Shown piece by piece: positions 1-9,821 of a DNA stretch of 64,000 bases (its first letter is position 1; each line of letters opens with the position of its first letter). Below the pieces are notes generated by a model that was not told the DNA's origin, made no database searches, and worked only from the letters and a program-made list of their open reading frames with translations. This DNA is from Torymus aiolomorphi. Its lineage: Eukaryota; Arthropoda; Insecta; Hymenoptera; Torymidae. A program made the translations under genes and the position numbers. The DNA lies in NCBI GenBank assembly GCA_036365515.1, contig CM070877.1, positions 85,472,522 through 85,536,521 of the forward strand, given 5' to 3'.

Positions 1-74
1 TAAAAAACTCAATTGATAATCTTTCTCAACTTCTTTTGTGAATTTAATTCTATCATGGATAGAATTAAACACAT
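1..74 (-). repeat. Inverted 74-bp fragment of PLE1
   Basis: The first 74 bases are an exact reverse complement of positions 939-1012, inside the reverse transcriptase region of the Penelope-like element that follows. The match stops at 74/75, where plus-strand element sequence begins. This is a head-to-head junction between an inverted copy, continuing off the left edge, and the 5'-truncated plus-strand copy. The methionine at 38 that opens the first long reading frame lies inside this inverted piece, so it is not a genuine start. Confidence 0.9.
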
Positions 75-1812
75 TATATTTGAACAGTAATTTATTCCAT
101 GAATTAAAAATAACGAAGAAATTCTTGAGAGAGAATCCGAATATGATCTTCCAAAAAGCAGATAAAGGAAATGTAACTGTAGTTTCAGATAAAAGGGATT
201 ATATTAATAAAATTCAACTTATGTTGGAGGATGATACCACTTATGTGAAAATTAGGAATCCACATATCAATAGACTACAAGATAAATTGAAAGAATTATT
301 GATGCATTGGAAAACAAAAGCTTATATTAAAGATAGTATGTTTAAATATTTAAAATGTGAAAATGGCACTGTAGCTAAATGTTATGGGCTTCCTAAGATT
401 CACAAAGAACAGTTGACATATAGAATAATAATATCATCGATAAATTTTCCGACGTATAGACTTGCTAGATTTTTGTCTAATATATTGTTCAAGATAGTGG
501 GTAAAATAAATTCATATATTAAAGATAGTTGGAGTTTTTATGGTGTAATGAAAGATATTATTATTCCGAATGATCATAGGATGGTTTCATTGGATGTAGT
601 ATCTTTGTTTACAAATATACCTTTAGAGTTGTTGAATGATATTATACAAGATAAATGGTCTGAAATTAAAGTACATACTAGTTTAACAAAAGATGAATTT
701 ATAAAGGCACTTAATTTGGTTTTTAAAAACACAATTTTTTCTTTTGATAATAGTCTATATGAACAAAGATATGGTTGTCCAATGGGATCACCTTTGTCAC
801 CTGTTATAGCCAATTTAGTAATGGAAAAATTGGAAAGTATTGCTTTGTCTAAGTTGGTTTTTCAGCCAATTATTTTTAAAAGATATGTTGATGACATTTT
901 TGCAGTTGTACCAGAATGTTTTGTAGATGAAATGGTGGATGTGTTTAATTCTATCCATGATAGAATTAAATTCACAAAAGAAGTTGAGAAAGATTATCAA
1001 TTGAGTTTTTTAGATATTAGAGTCATTAGAGGTAATAATAATAGAGTGAAATTTGATTGGTATAGAAAACCTACATGGTCAGGTAGATTTTTAAATTTTG
1101 ATTCTCACCACCAATTCGGAAAAAGACAGGTGCGATCAAAGGTGTCATTGACAGAGCGATTAAATTGTCACATAAAGATTTTAGGAAAAAGAATTTAAAT
1201 TTAGTTAGAGAAACATTTATTAAAAATAGTTATCCCGTAAAATTTATTGATAAAATGATTGATGAGAGAGTGTGGGAAATTTATAATGGTGGATTGAAGC
1301 AGCGGGTAGATAATCAAACAAGGAATAGAAATGGAAAGAATGCATATTTTAGTTTAGCATATGTTAGAGGTTTGTCGGAAAGGATTAGAAGGGTTTTTAG
1401 TAAACATAATATTCAAGTTTTCTTTAGAAATGATAATAATTTAGGAAGGTTATTTAGTAATTGTAAAGTCAAGGATGATAAATGTTTGAAATCGGGAGTT
1501 GTTTATAAAATTAATTGTAGGGATTGTAATGGTTGTTATATTGGTCAAACGGGTAGATATTTGAAAAAGAGAATATATGAACATCAATATAGTTTACGCA
1601 GCTCAAGTTGTACATCGGGTTTGAAAGAACATTGTTTAAATAGTTTGCATTCTTTCGATTTTGGGAGTGTGGATATTTTGGAACAGGGGATTAAGAATAA
1701 ATATAAGAGGGAAAGCCTTGAAAGTATTCACATTCTAAGAAATCGGAATAATGTAAATTTAATGATAGAGTCAAGTAAATTAGATAACATTTATCATTCT
1801 TTATTAATTTAA
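75..1812 (+). pseudogene. Penelope-like element 1: RT plus GIY-YIG endonuclease, 5'-truncated and frameshifted
   Basis: Encodes a Penelope-type retrotransposon polyprotein that would reverse-transcribe and cut target DNA in the nucleus. Visible in order: KADKGN near the 5' end, YGLPKIHK, SLDVVSLFTNIP, the CPMGSPLSP block, the catalytic YVDD (about 885-897), SFLDIRV, and the family-specific YRKPTWSG...SHH block. A frameshift between about 1125 and 1165 moves the rest into another frame, which runs to 1812. That part holds the GIY-YIG nuclease: VYKINCRDC, CYIGQTGR and KKRIYEH, including the CxxC pair typical of PLEs. The N-terminal part is missing because the copy starts in mid-gene. It is clearly a different family from the element at 3767-6115. 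Not functional as it stands. Confidence 0.93.
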
Positions 1813-2110
1813 GTGAGAATGGCAAGTTGGAGAGGGGAATGTGGAGGGTGGTGGGGTAAGAGAAAAGAAGGGGTATGGGTGCATGGTATATAAGGAGGTG
1901 TATCGCGGGTTTTATTTCAGTCCCTGAGGAGGAGCCGGAGCAGGCTCGAAACGTCGGACAATGTGGTGGTGGTGGGCAGTCAGATCGTCCTTTGCTAACA
2001 AAGTTTTTCCAGGTTTTAATTAAGTTTTTATTTCAGATTCTGCGGGGTGATTATAAACAAGGGCAATCTGACTGCCATAAATATTAATTATTTTAATATT
2101 ATTTTAAGTT
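1813..2110 (+). other. PLE1 3' untranslated/terminal region
   Basis: Non-coding tail of the first Penelope-like element, GA/GT-rich at first and then AT-rich. It holds the hammerhead-like motif at 1920-1959. A 70-codon open frame here (1875-2087) overlaps the ribozyme-like motif and has no domain, so it is not called as a gene. Confidence 0.6.
1920..1959 (+). ncRNA. Hammerhead ribozyme-like motif in PLE1 tail
   Basis: Core elements appear in the right order: GTCC (1920-1923), CTGAGGA (1924-1930, fitting CUGANGA), a stem formed by GAGCC (1932-1936) and GGCTC (1943-1947) with one extra G at 1931, GAAA (1948-1951), then CGTC and GGAC (1956-1959), which pairs with the first GTCC. The cleavage triplet would be GUC. 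Stem III is only the two-base-pair palindrome ACGU with no loop, so folding as a dimer would be expected. Hammerheads of this minimal type are known from PLEs. The extra G may weaken this copy. Confidence 0.6.
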
Positions 2111-2191
2111 AATTTGTAAGACTGTAAGACCGATGGAAAAATTCTTATCAGTTGATATTAAATTGCAGTCGACATAAGTAATATTTTTAAT

Positions 2192-2193
<2 letters not shown>

Positions 2194-2256
<63 letters not shown>

Positions 2257-2492
2257 CTATGGGAATTGGTATATTTGAAGAGATATCAACGTATAGATCG
2301 GTACTTTTGAAGAGATGTCGGCATTTTGAAGAGACTCCTCAAATTTCTCAAAGCAAGAATCGCGACTTTTGAGGAGAAATCTATACCCCCTTTTCCAAGA
2401 GTCGGTAACCTGAGGGTCATTATTTCTTTAGTCACATTGTCCGAACTCTGAGCGAAAGGTTCACATCTCCTCAAAAGTACCAATTTACAAAC

Positions 2493-2569
<77 letters not shown>

Positions 2570-2799
2570 ATATTTGTTTTAACAGATTTATTGAGCCCTT
2601 TTATACACATGAGCATATTTATGGAGCCCGTTTTCTTTTATGGAGCCCGGGTCCCATAAAATATTTTTCTCGGGCGTTTATGGAGCCCGATCTAGAGTCT
2701 ATAACCCCAGGGTCCATTATTTCTTTAGTCACTTGCCATAGGGATCTCTGGGCTGTAGGTACTAATATACAGGGATGGGCTCCATAAACGGATGGGGCG

Positions 2800-2881
<82 letters not shown>
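2194..2881. repeat. Three (TA)n microsatellites with two repeat spacers
   Basis: TA runs lie at 2194-2250, 2497-2573 and 2807-2881. The two spacers share a motif of about 24 bases around ATTATTTCTTTAGTCAC (near 2414-2437 and 2711-2733), so they look related. The second spacer also has several copies of TTTATGGAGCCCG (about 2618-2692), and the inverse GGGCTCCATAAAC at about 2778-2790. No coding signal. A short open frame at 2190-2372 is mostly translated TA repeat. Confidence 0.85.
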
Positions 2882-2885
<4 letters not shown>

Positions 2886-3376
2886 TGTATTATTTTATAA
2901 GGCTCATCGCAATTTTTGAAATAAAAAATGAATTAAATGAATTATAATTATTATGAAGAATGCACGACTCGATAGTAGCGCCAGTGCATTAGCGGTCGGT
3001 CCAGAAACTACTCCCGGTCTCACATAAAGCGTCTACCCCCACCACCGGAGTTTCCAGACCTGTGTATACGACCGTGGTTATACCTAAGCAGACAGCTCAC
3101 AGTACACAGCTGACAGCAGTCGCACTAGTCAGCGGTAAACAAAAGCAACTTAACCTCCATACAAAATAGATTATATCAATTGTAATTACGCAAAAATGGA
3201 ATCAAAAGCGAAAAAACGAAAAATATTTAATCAATACAAAGATATATACAGTCATTTACAAAGTATTGCATTTCATAAAAATAGAATTTTACAAGTTCAA
3301 ACCTGCCTCGTATACATCACGTGACTTTGGTATAACTTAGGCCCGAATTCATAGACGCTGAGTCGGTCTCAAGTAC
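2882..3376. other. Unassigned spacer
   Basis: No gene-like reading frame. Mixed-composition sequence between the TA block and the hairpin before PLE2. It could contain the 5' end of PLE2 or older repeat debris; nothing recognisable was seen. Confidence 0.5.
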
Positions 3377-3537
3377 GGTATATATAGATATACTAAAGCA
3401 TGGCTTACTTGAGTAAAGAAAACCTTATTTGAGGCCGACTTTCGGACCTTAGAGATGCAACGAGAGAGACACCTGGCGGGACTTGGACGTCCGAATAAAG
3501 AACAAGAATAGCATTGGTTAGTATATCTATATATACC
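3360..3537. repeat. Hairpin-forming inverted repeat upstream of PLE2
   Basis: Two nested inverted pairs: GGTATATATAGATATACTAA (3377-3396) is repeated in reverse complement at 3518-3537, and AGTCGGTCTCAA (3361-3372) pairs imperfectly with the reverse complement within 3431-3444. The arrangement resembles a short fold-back MITE, or 5' structural DNA of the PLE. No target duplication was identified. Confidence 0.6.
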
Positions 3538-3766
3538 TTGTTATGAACTACGTTCGCATGGTCGAGTAAAGTAATATTTAGGATCGTGTAGAACGCTATA
3601 ATGATAATTCGAATTTAAGAGATTAATTTCAAAATAAATATCAAAATAAATGACCATTTGAATAACAAACGTATTGAAACGTATTACTATAAAATAATTA
3701 ATATTTTTATTACGTTGCAGGTCGTACGACCTTTTACCAAAACACATAATAGGCCTTGAACGCAAC

Positions 3767-6115
3767 ATGAACAGTTTCTCCTGGCACTCTCAGTCATGCT
3801 CAAAAGAATTTAAATGTTTATACAAAAAGTTTTATAAACATATTCTAAACTTAGAAATAAGTGATCTGAATGTGCATATAAGGTTTTTAAAAAGTAAGAT
3901 CAACTCTTGCATATCTGCCTTAAAATTAATATTAAGCCCAACACTTATTGACGGTTTTCTCAGTTTTTATCGGAACACAATGACTAATATAAATAACAAA
4001 CATAATTCTCGATTAAACAGTAAGTTTGATGTCTTAGAAAGAAAACAACGTAAGGTTAACCCGTCTCCAGAGAGCATTGACCAAAACAAAAGCAAATGGC
4101 TTGTCAATCTCACGGACGTTGAACTACCGAATGATGTGTTTGAAATACTTAGCTTAGGCGATAAATATAACTATACTGGGAACATTCAAAAAGAAAGTTA
4201 TTTTTCAATTTTTAAAGAAGTAGAAAATTTTATTAACATACATGATTCAGATAGTTTCGACCACTTAAGAAATAAAGTTCTTATGACAATAAATAAATTT
4301 GTGAATACAGATAGACATAAAGAACGAAGAGAATTCGAGTTTGAATGCAAAATAGAAAACACAAAATTATTTTTAAAAGAAAATTCAGATTTAATATGCA
4401 CTAAAGCTGACAAAGGAAATTCTACTGTGTTAATGTACAAAGAAGATTATATTAACAAAGTTGAATCTTCTTTACAAGATCCGACTTTCTATAAATTATT
4501 AAATAAAGACCCTTATAATGAGCTTATTAAAAAAGTTAAAAAATTTTTCACTTCATGGAAAATGAAAGGTGCTTTTGACACAGCAGAATTTTCCCGTTTA
4601 TCAAATTTAAAACTAGACAATACTTTACTATCACATGCTTATGGGTTAGTGAAAATCCATAAATCAAATTATCCTATAAGAATTATCGTTTCTTCAATTA
4701 ACAGTCCGTTTTATGCCTTCGATAAATGTCTTAGCCTTTTTTTAAAAAAATACATACCTAAACCAAAATATTCTGTAAAAAATAGTATGGAAGTTAAGGA
4801 AAAATTAGGTACTATAACAATTCCTCTAGGATACATATTAATTTCATTAGATGTTGTGTCTCTATACACAAATTTAGATTTCACTCTTATTTTAAATGGA
4901 ATAAGAAAGAAATGGAAATATTTTAAAGGTAAGATCAGTCTTTCTTTGATTGAGTTTTTAAATGGTATAGAGTTATTATTAAATTCAACTTTTTTCAAAT
5001 TCAATGAAAAATATTACAAACAGCTTATTGGTTCTCCTATGGGAGGCAGCTGTAGTCCTCGATTTGCTGAAATTGTCCTTGAGGAAGCTGAAGAAAGTTG
5101 TCTTGAAAAGTTACGCGACTCCATACTATTTTACTGTAGGTATGTAGACGACTGTTTATTAATTGTTAAAGAAACTGAAATTGACAATATTCTGAATACT
5201 TTTAATCAGTACAACGAGTATTTAAAATTTACTATTGAGAAAGAAATAGACAAGAAACTTAGTTTTTTAGACATGCAAATAATTAGAGTTGATAATAGTT
5301 CTCCATTAACAAATTGGTATAGAAAACCTACCTTTTCTGTATGTAGGTACATAAGCTTTGATTCACACCATCCTATTTCACAAAAAAGAGCTCTAGTCTT
5401 TTCCCTAGTTGACAAAGCAATAAAATTATCCCATCGTTCTTTTCATAACAATAATTTAACTTTGGTCAAGAAATTTCTTCTAAATAATAAATTTCCGTTG
5501 CAGTTTATTGAAAAAAATATTAAAAAAAGACTTTGTCACATTTTTAATAGTAACAACTGTAATAATATTACAAAAGCTTATACAAAAAATCCTTTAATTA
5601 TACTTCCTTATGTTAATAATTTATCACCGTCTATCAATAAGATTTGCAAAGAATATGGTATCATGCATGTAAACAATATGTCTAACAAGCTAAGTTTCGT
5701 TAAATTAGGAAAAGATCCAATCAAAAAATCAGATGTTACCGGTATTGTTTACAAAATAAAATGTAATGATTATCATGCTGCGTATGTTGGACAAAGTGGT
5801 AGAGCGCTAAAGAAAAGATGCTATGAACATAAATATTGCATAAAAAATGCGGACGGAAGATCTGCCTTATACATGCACTGCAAATACACAAAACATAATT
5901 TCGACTTTGAAAATGTTTCGATTCTTGATGTTGAGAAAAATAAATTCAAACGAGAATTTTCAGAAATGCTAAATATTTATGCCACTGCGAATAACATAAA
6001 TCGCAAAACTGACATTGCTAATTTAAAATATTGTTACAAAAATAATATAAATGTATTACTTTCAATGCTGGAAAAAAAGAAAAAACACAAACATAAAATC
6101 AAAGGTTTACGTTAG
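3767..6115 (+). CDS. Penelope-like element 2: intact RT plus GIY-YIG polyprotein
   Basis: Uninterrupted 782-residue PLE protein, about the usual full length. Roughly the first 200 residues are the poorly conserved N-terminal domain. RT landmarks follow: KADKGNSTVL, YGLVKIHK, SLDVVSLYTNLD, GSPMGGSCSP, the catalytic YVDD (codons near 5141-5152), SFLDMQI and YRKPTFS...SHH. The C-terminal GIY-YIG nuclease shows GIVYKIKCND, AYVGQSGR and KKRCYEH. One oddity: the second cysteine of the usual CxxC beside the nuclease is tyrosine here (KCNDY), whereas PLE1 keeps NCRDC. The ATG at 3767 is the first in frame after an upstream stop. The complete frame suggests recent mobility. Confidence 0.95.
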   Translation: MNSFSWHSQSCSKEFKCLYKKFYKHILNLEISDLNVHIRFLKSKINSCISALKLILSPTLIDGFLSFYRNTMTNINNKHNSRLNSKFDVLERKQRKVNPSPESIDQNKSKWLVNLTDVELPNDVFEILSLGDKYNYTGNIQKESYFSIFKEVENFINIHDSDSFDHLRNKVLMTINKFVNTDRHKERREFEFECKIENTKLFLKENSDLICTKADKGNSTVLMYKEDYINKVESSLQDPTFYKLLNKDPYNELIKKVKKFFTSWKMKGAFDTAEFSRLSNLKLDNTLLSHAYGLVKIHKSNYPIRIIVSSINSPFYAFDKCLSLFLKKYIPKPKYSVKNSMEVKEKLGTITIPLGYILISLDVVSLYTNLDFTLILNGIRKKWKYFKGKISLSLIEFLNGIELLLNSTFFKFNEKYYKQLIGSPMGGSCSPRFAEIVLEEAEESCLEKLRDSILFYCRYVDDCLLIVKETEIDNILNTFNQYNEYLKFTIEKEIDKKLSFLDMQIIRVDNSSPLTNWYRKPTFSVCRYISFDSHHPISQKRALVFSLVDKAIKLSHRSFHNNNLTLVKKFLLNNKFPLQFIEKNIKKRLCHIFNSNNCNNITKAYTKNPLIILPYVNNLSPSINKICKEYGIMHVNNMSNKLSFVKLGKDPIKKSDVTGIVYKIKCNDYHAAYVGQSGRALKKRCYEHKYCIKNADGRSALYMHCKYTKHNFDFENVSILDVEKNKFKREFSEMLNIYATANNINRKTDIANLKYCYKNNINVLLSMLEKKKKHKHKIKGLR

Positions 6116-6440
6116 CTTACAAATACACTAACAGCTCCCCACTACTCGAGGGCACAATATAAATACGAGCTATCGCTCGGTTTGGACTTTAAATTTCCGA
6201 GAACTGACGGCAGACGAGTCTCTGTGAGAAATTATTACTTACTTTTTAACGATGGTTTTATAAACCTATTAATTTATTGATAGAGGTGAGCAGTGTAAAT
6301 CGTTATTCATTTAAAAGTGTAAAAAAATTTTCTTGTAAATTAAAACTTGTAAATTTCTATGTAGCCTTGAAAAGGGACATAATACATGTCCGAAACGTTG
6401 GGTTAAGTTAAATAAAGATTTGGTTCGTTGGGTCAAGAAG
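6116..6440 (+). other. PLE2 3' region with degenerate hammerhead-like fold
   Basis: Non-coding tail after the PLE2 stop. At 6365-6402 a stem (GGACAT 6375-6380 with ATGTCC 6386-6391) is followed by GAAACGTTGG, the same layout as the ribozyme-like motif in PLE1. The expected CUGANGA block reads TTGAAAA, so the catalytic core is not met. Best read as a decayed or divergent copy of the PLE terminal structure. Confidence 0.55.
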
Positions 6441-7600
6441 AAGGAGTTTATTTATTCAACAATCACCAATACGAACAATCCTCTAATCTTTCACAAAATA
6501 ATAATCCCAATAAAGATTTTAACAATAAAATAATGAATTTGTTTAATTAATCTGATAAATAATGTTAACCTGTTCTGTAAATAAATAGTAAATAAACAAT
6601 TAACGAATTTACGATAACCCGAATAGAAATAAATTATCCTGCCGATAGTTAATAATTGCATTCGTAATTAAATAAATAATAGACGGGCGATCAGCAGCAA
6701 AATAAACGTGATAACGTTAATTAATAATTTAATTAACAATTAAATAAAGGAAGCTCGCTCAGGGTGAAAAGCTCTTGTAGGAATTATTTATTCTAGGAAA
6801 TCCTCAACAATTCCCAAAATAACATTGCGCAACGCAATTAGCCGTAACGGTCGACTAGCGCCCTTGAAGGACGACAAGGTCAGAGAACATCAACACCAAC
6901 TCTCAGCGACAAACAATTCTAAGAATGCATTAGTGAGCGCGACCCACGGGAGTAAACACTTCTTGGAATCAATTAGCGAAGGACATAAACATCTAACCGA
7001 CGCAAAGGAATGCAGAAACGAAAACATGTCCGAGAATTGTTTGCGACGAGACGAAAAACAATTCCTGGAACTATTGCGTAATGGAACGCAACGATCCCAT
7101 GCCACTGGAGGGGGCGGCTCGCTGCCGCTGCCTAAGCGCTCTCGACCCTATTTTTTGGTCAGAGACCCTTCCATCGCTACGCCCCCGACTTCGGAGTGGG
7201 GAAAGCCTCTGGGGCAACCTGGCGCCCCACAGCCTCTACATCATACTGCCTCCCACTACGAACCTGGAGCTTCACCCATGGCTCAGGATATAAATTGAGC
7301 TTCACCGCCGGCGCCGAGTCAGTCGCTATCAAGTACATGAAACGCTTCGAAGCTTAGAAGCTGCATCGTTACCAACTAGCTTGGTACTCTGCTGCACTTC
7401 TGCATGTTGCGCCCAAAAGTTCTATCTTATCGTCAGATTGAGTAAACCTTAGGGTTACGCGTCAACGATTAATTGTTCGAGCCGATACAAAGAGATTGTG
7501 TTGAAAAATTGTATTAAGAGATTGTGTTGAGAAAAAAAAAATATAAACATCAAGTTAAAGTTAATTCTCTCGAGTTCGAGTTTTTTTTCAAACTTCCCGC
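6441..7600 (+). other. LTR-like promoter debris, no gene
   Basis: The segment has an AT-rich left half, a GC-richer stretch, a TATA box (TATAAAT, 7289-7295) followed by a GC-rich start-site-like region, and a near-tandem repeat of AAGAGATTGTGTTGA (about 7490-7530). This resembles U3-R-U5 organisation of an LTR, but no matching second LTR or clear TG...CA ends were found. The 157-codon frame 6825-7298 runs straight across the TATA box and has no domain, so it is not annotated as a gene. Confidence 0.35.
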
Positions 7601-7609
7601 GACTCCTTG

Positions 7610-7660
7610 TGCTTTAGCGCCTGGATCCTCAGCTTACTAGTCCAGCGCCTTAGCCATTAC
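7610..7660 (-). repeat. tRNA-like fragment (SINE or pseudogene)
   Basis: Read on the minus strand, the segment contains TGGCTAAGGCGCTGGACTAG, resembling the D-arm/anticodon-arm part of a type II tRNA such as serine or leucine. No complete cloverleaf or T-arm could be built, so this is a fragment only. Confidence 0.3.
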
Positions 7661-7708
7661 TCTAAAACGGGTGTTGGCATCAGAGTTATAATTTCGATAC
7701 TTGTATGA

Positions 7709-8216
7709 TATGGAGGTAAACTGTAATAAATTTTGATCATCTCTTTAGGACCTTTCCGATCTATTAAGATTTGATACGAAATAATTTGGTATATTTATTC
7801 GGGATTGGTTGGCTCGTTCCGAACCTTGTTGAAGTATAATGAATCATTACGATCAATTCAAGACTTTGGTGAACCATCATGTTTCTGGCTATTAGTAACC
7901 GTGGAATTGTTCGGAACAAATGCACAAGCTTATTAATATTTATTCCAATATTTATTGAGAATCGTAAAATCTGTTGGTGTTATGCCAAATAATTTTGAAG
8001 TTCAATAATAAAGTTTTAAATACAAAAAAATACTTCACGTGTTATTATCATTTTATATATAAACGATAATCTTATTAGAATTAATTATATATTATGATAA
8101 AGGGAAAAAGTTTATTGATATTCGATCGATTTCGGAATAGTTTGTAACAGTTCATGACAATCCAGAAACTGTCGTAATGGTTCATAAAGGTTTATTGATA
8201 TTCGATCGATTTCGGT
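7709..8216 (+). repeat. Dispersed repeat family copy A, cut by gypsy-1
   Basis: Matches 49330-49897 in inverse orientation over about 500 bases, starting at TGGAGGTAAACTGTAAT. It ends in a repeat unit of about 78 bases that contains TATTCGATCGATTTCGG and occurs nearly twice here (about 8110-8216). The copy stops exactly where the gypsy-1 LTR begins at 8217, so the LTR element inserted into or next to it. No coding capacity. Confidence 0.8.
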
Positions 8217-9640
8217 TGTCACGGGGTGGATTTTCGGGCTAAGGCACATTTCACCTGCGTAACTTAGCGGTTCAATTCCGTATCTCTCGGTTCAACTCTC
8301 GGAGATGTAATAGCCAGATTAGGTAACAGACGCTACAACGTCGTGCAATGTTAACCTAATCTGGTTACTTACCGTGCAACACGCAAGTCGAAGACTTGCG
8401 CTTTGTTTCTCACCAGTGACTCGAACTCTCCTCTCGTTCACTGGTTCGTGTGCCGGCTGCTCAGATGAAACGATACGTTTTCTCTTACGTAACGACCGCG
8501 GAGGCGGCGGGGAACGGGAAATGACTAGGTCGCGAAATAATAACTCGAGCAGTTAAAGTTAATAATAAAAGACTATTGTTTATTAAATAAAAGAAGTTGT
8601 GGTTTGATAATAGATCAGAAATATATAGAAGAATTGAATTTAAATTCGCGTATTCCCTATCTAAACGGTGCGTCAGCACGTTACCTCTGACGTCAGCTGC
8701 CTTGGAGACTGACGTCACGCTCGCGGTAATTTATGCCGCGCACGTGAGGTATAATACGCCTCACGTGTGCGGTACTCTACGCGCGCGCTCACCGAGTAAA
8801 GCGACGAAGTGTGAGAGCAGTCGCGATCGCCGCGCGACGCACACACGTATAAGTGTGTGGGAGAGGGTAGACGGCGGGTTCACACGTGTGCGCACCTGTT
8901 GTGCGCACTCACCGTCTTTGAAAAAGCCGGTGGTTTGACCTCGCGTTTAACCTTGATGAAGTGTGAGCCCGATGCCTACACTCTCTCCTCGCACTTGCTC
9001 TCACCGCACGAGAAGGCCTACTCGAAGCCGATGTCCAGGTACGACGAGCCTGGACAAGCGGTTACGCGGAGCTAATACGCGGCGCGGGAGAATGCGTGCA
9101 CGCTTACCTTTTACCCAATTTAGCAACGGCTCAAGTAGTTGATGGGTCTCGGACGTGTCTGGTCTTCCTTCCTGAGTAATATAAAAATCTTGATGCTGCG
9201 GTGAAGCGGACACGAAAAGTGCTATTACTTCCTCCAGACACTAAGTAGTTTGAGTGCGGCAGATGATACTAGCCTGTCGCACTTGAACTTGGCACTTTAA
9301 CGCGCGAAAACCGCAGAAGTACTTCAATACACTATTTTTGTATATCACGAGCAAAAGTCTCGTGATTCGCGCTCTGACACAGTACTTCTCTTCAAAAGAA
9401 CGGACGAGTCTTCTTTTAATAACGGGCGAAACAAAGTGGAGCGAAAAGAAAAGCGGTTGCAGAATACCGTAGCGAACTATAAGATGGCCGTCGCTCGCCG
9501 CCGGCCGCCGGCTCGCCGCGGTCTCCTAGTCATCACGTCGATGCAGCTCAGATTCTGCATCGACGCGCCATCTCGCGTTCGCGCGCATGAGGTACTTCAA
9601 CTACGGCTTATACGCGACGTCGGTACGGCAGGCCGTGACA
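8217..9640 (-). repeat. gypsy-1 3' LTR
   Basis: 1424 bases beginning TGTCACGG and ending CCGTGACA, an 8-base inverted terminus. Its first 1112 bases match 17410-18519. Near the U5 side an 11-base-pair hairpin (CCAGATTAGGT 8314-8324 with ACCTAATCTGG 8354-8364) could form. TTTATT near 8579, read as AATAAA on the minus strand, is a candidate polyadenylation signal. Short open frames inside are not genes. Confidence 0.93.
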
Positions 9641-9650
9641 CCCCCCATCC
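9641..9650 (-). other. gypsy-1 polypurine tract
   Basis: On the minus strand GGATGGGGGG directly abuts the 3' LTR start. A purine run at this position is the expected primer for plus-strand DNA synthesis. Confidence 0.8.
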
Positions 9651-9821
9651 AGATGTCACTTATCTCATGATATGGGACTCTGTAATTCAATCCGGCGTCG
9701 CTAATACCTGCAAAGGGTTTGAGGATTTGGAAGCACTCGAGCGAACACGACTTTTATAGAAAAAATAAAAAGAATTTATTGAAGAAAACAATAACAAAAA
9801 AAAACAATCGGCGTCGCTTCA

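Noticed and set aside
6825..7298. 157-codon open frame
   Set aside because: Crosses a TATA box and LTR-like sequence and has no domain or repeat of a known protein.
8374..9075. Short frames in the gypsy-1 LTR, repeated at 17567-18129
   Set aside because: Lie inside the LTR and are duplicated with it; no protein motif.
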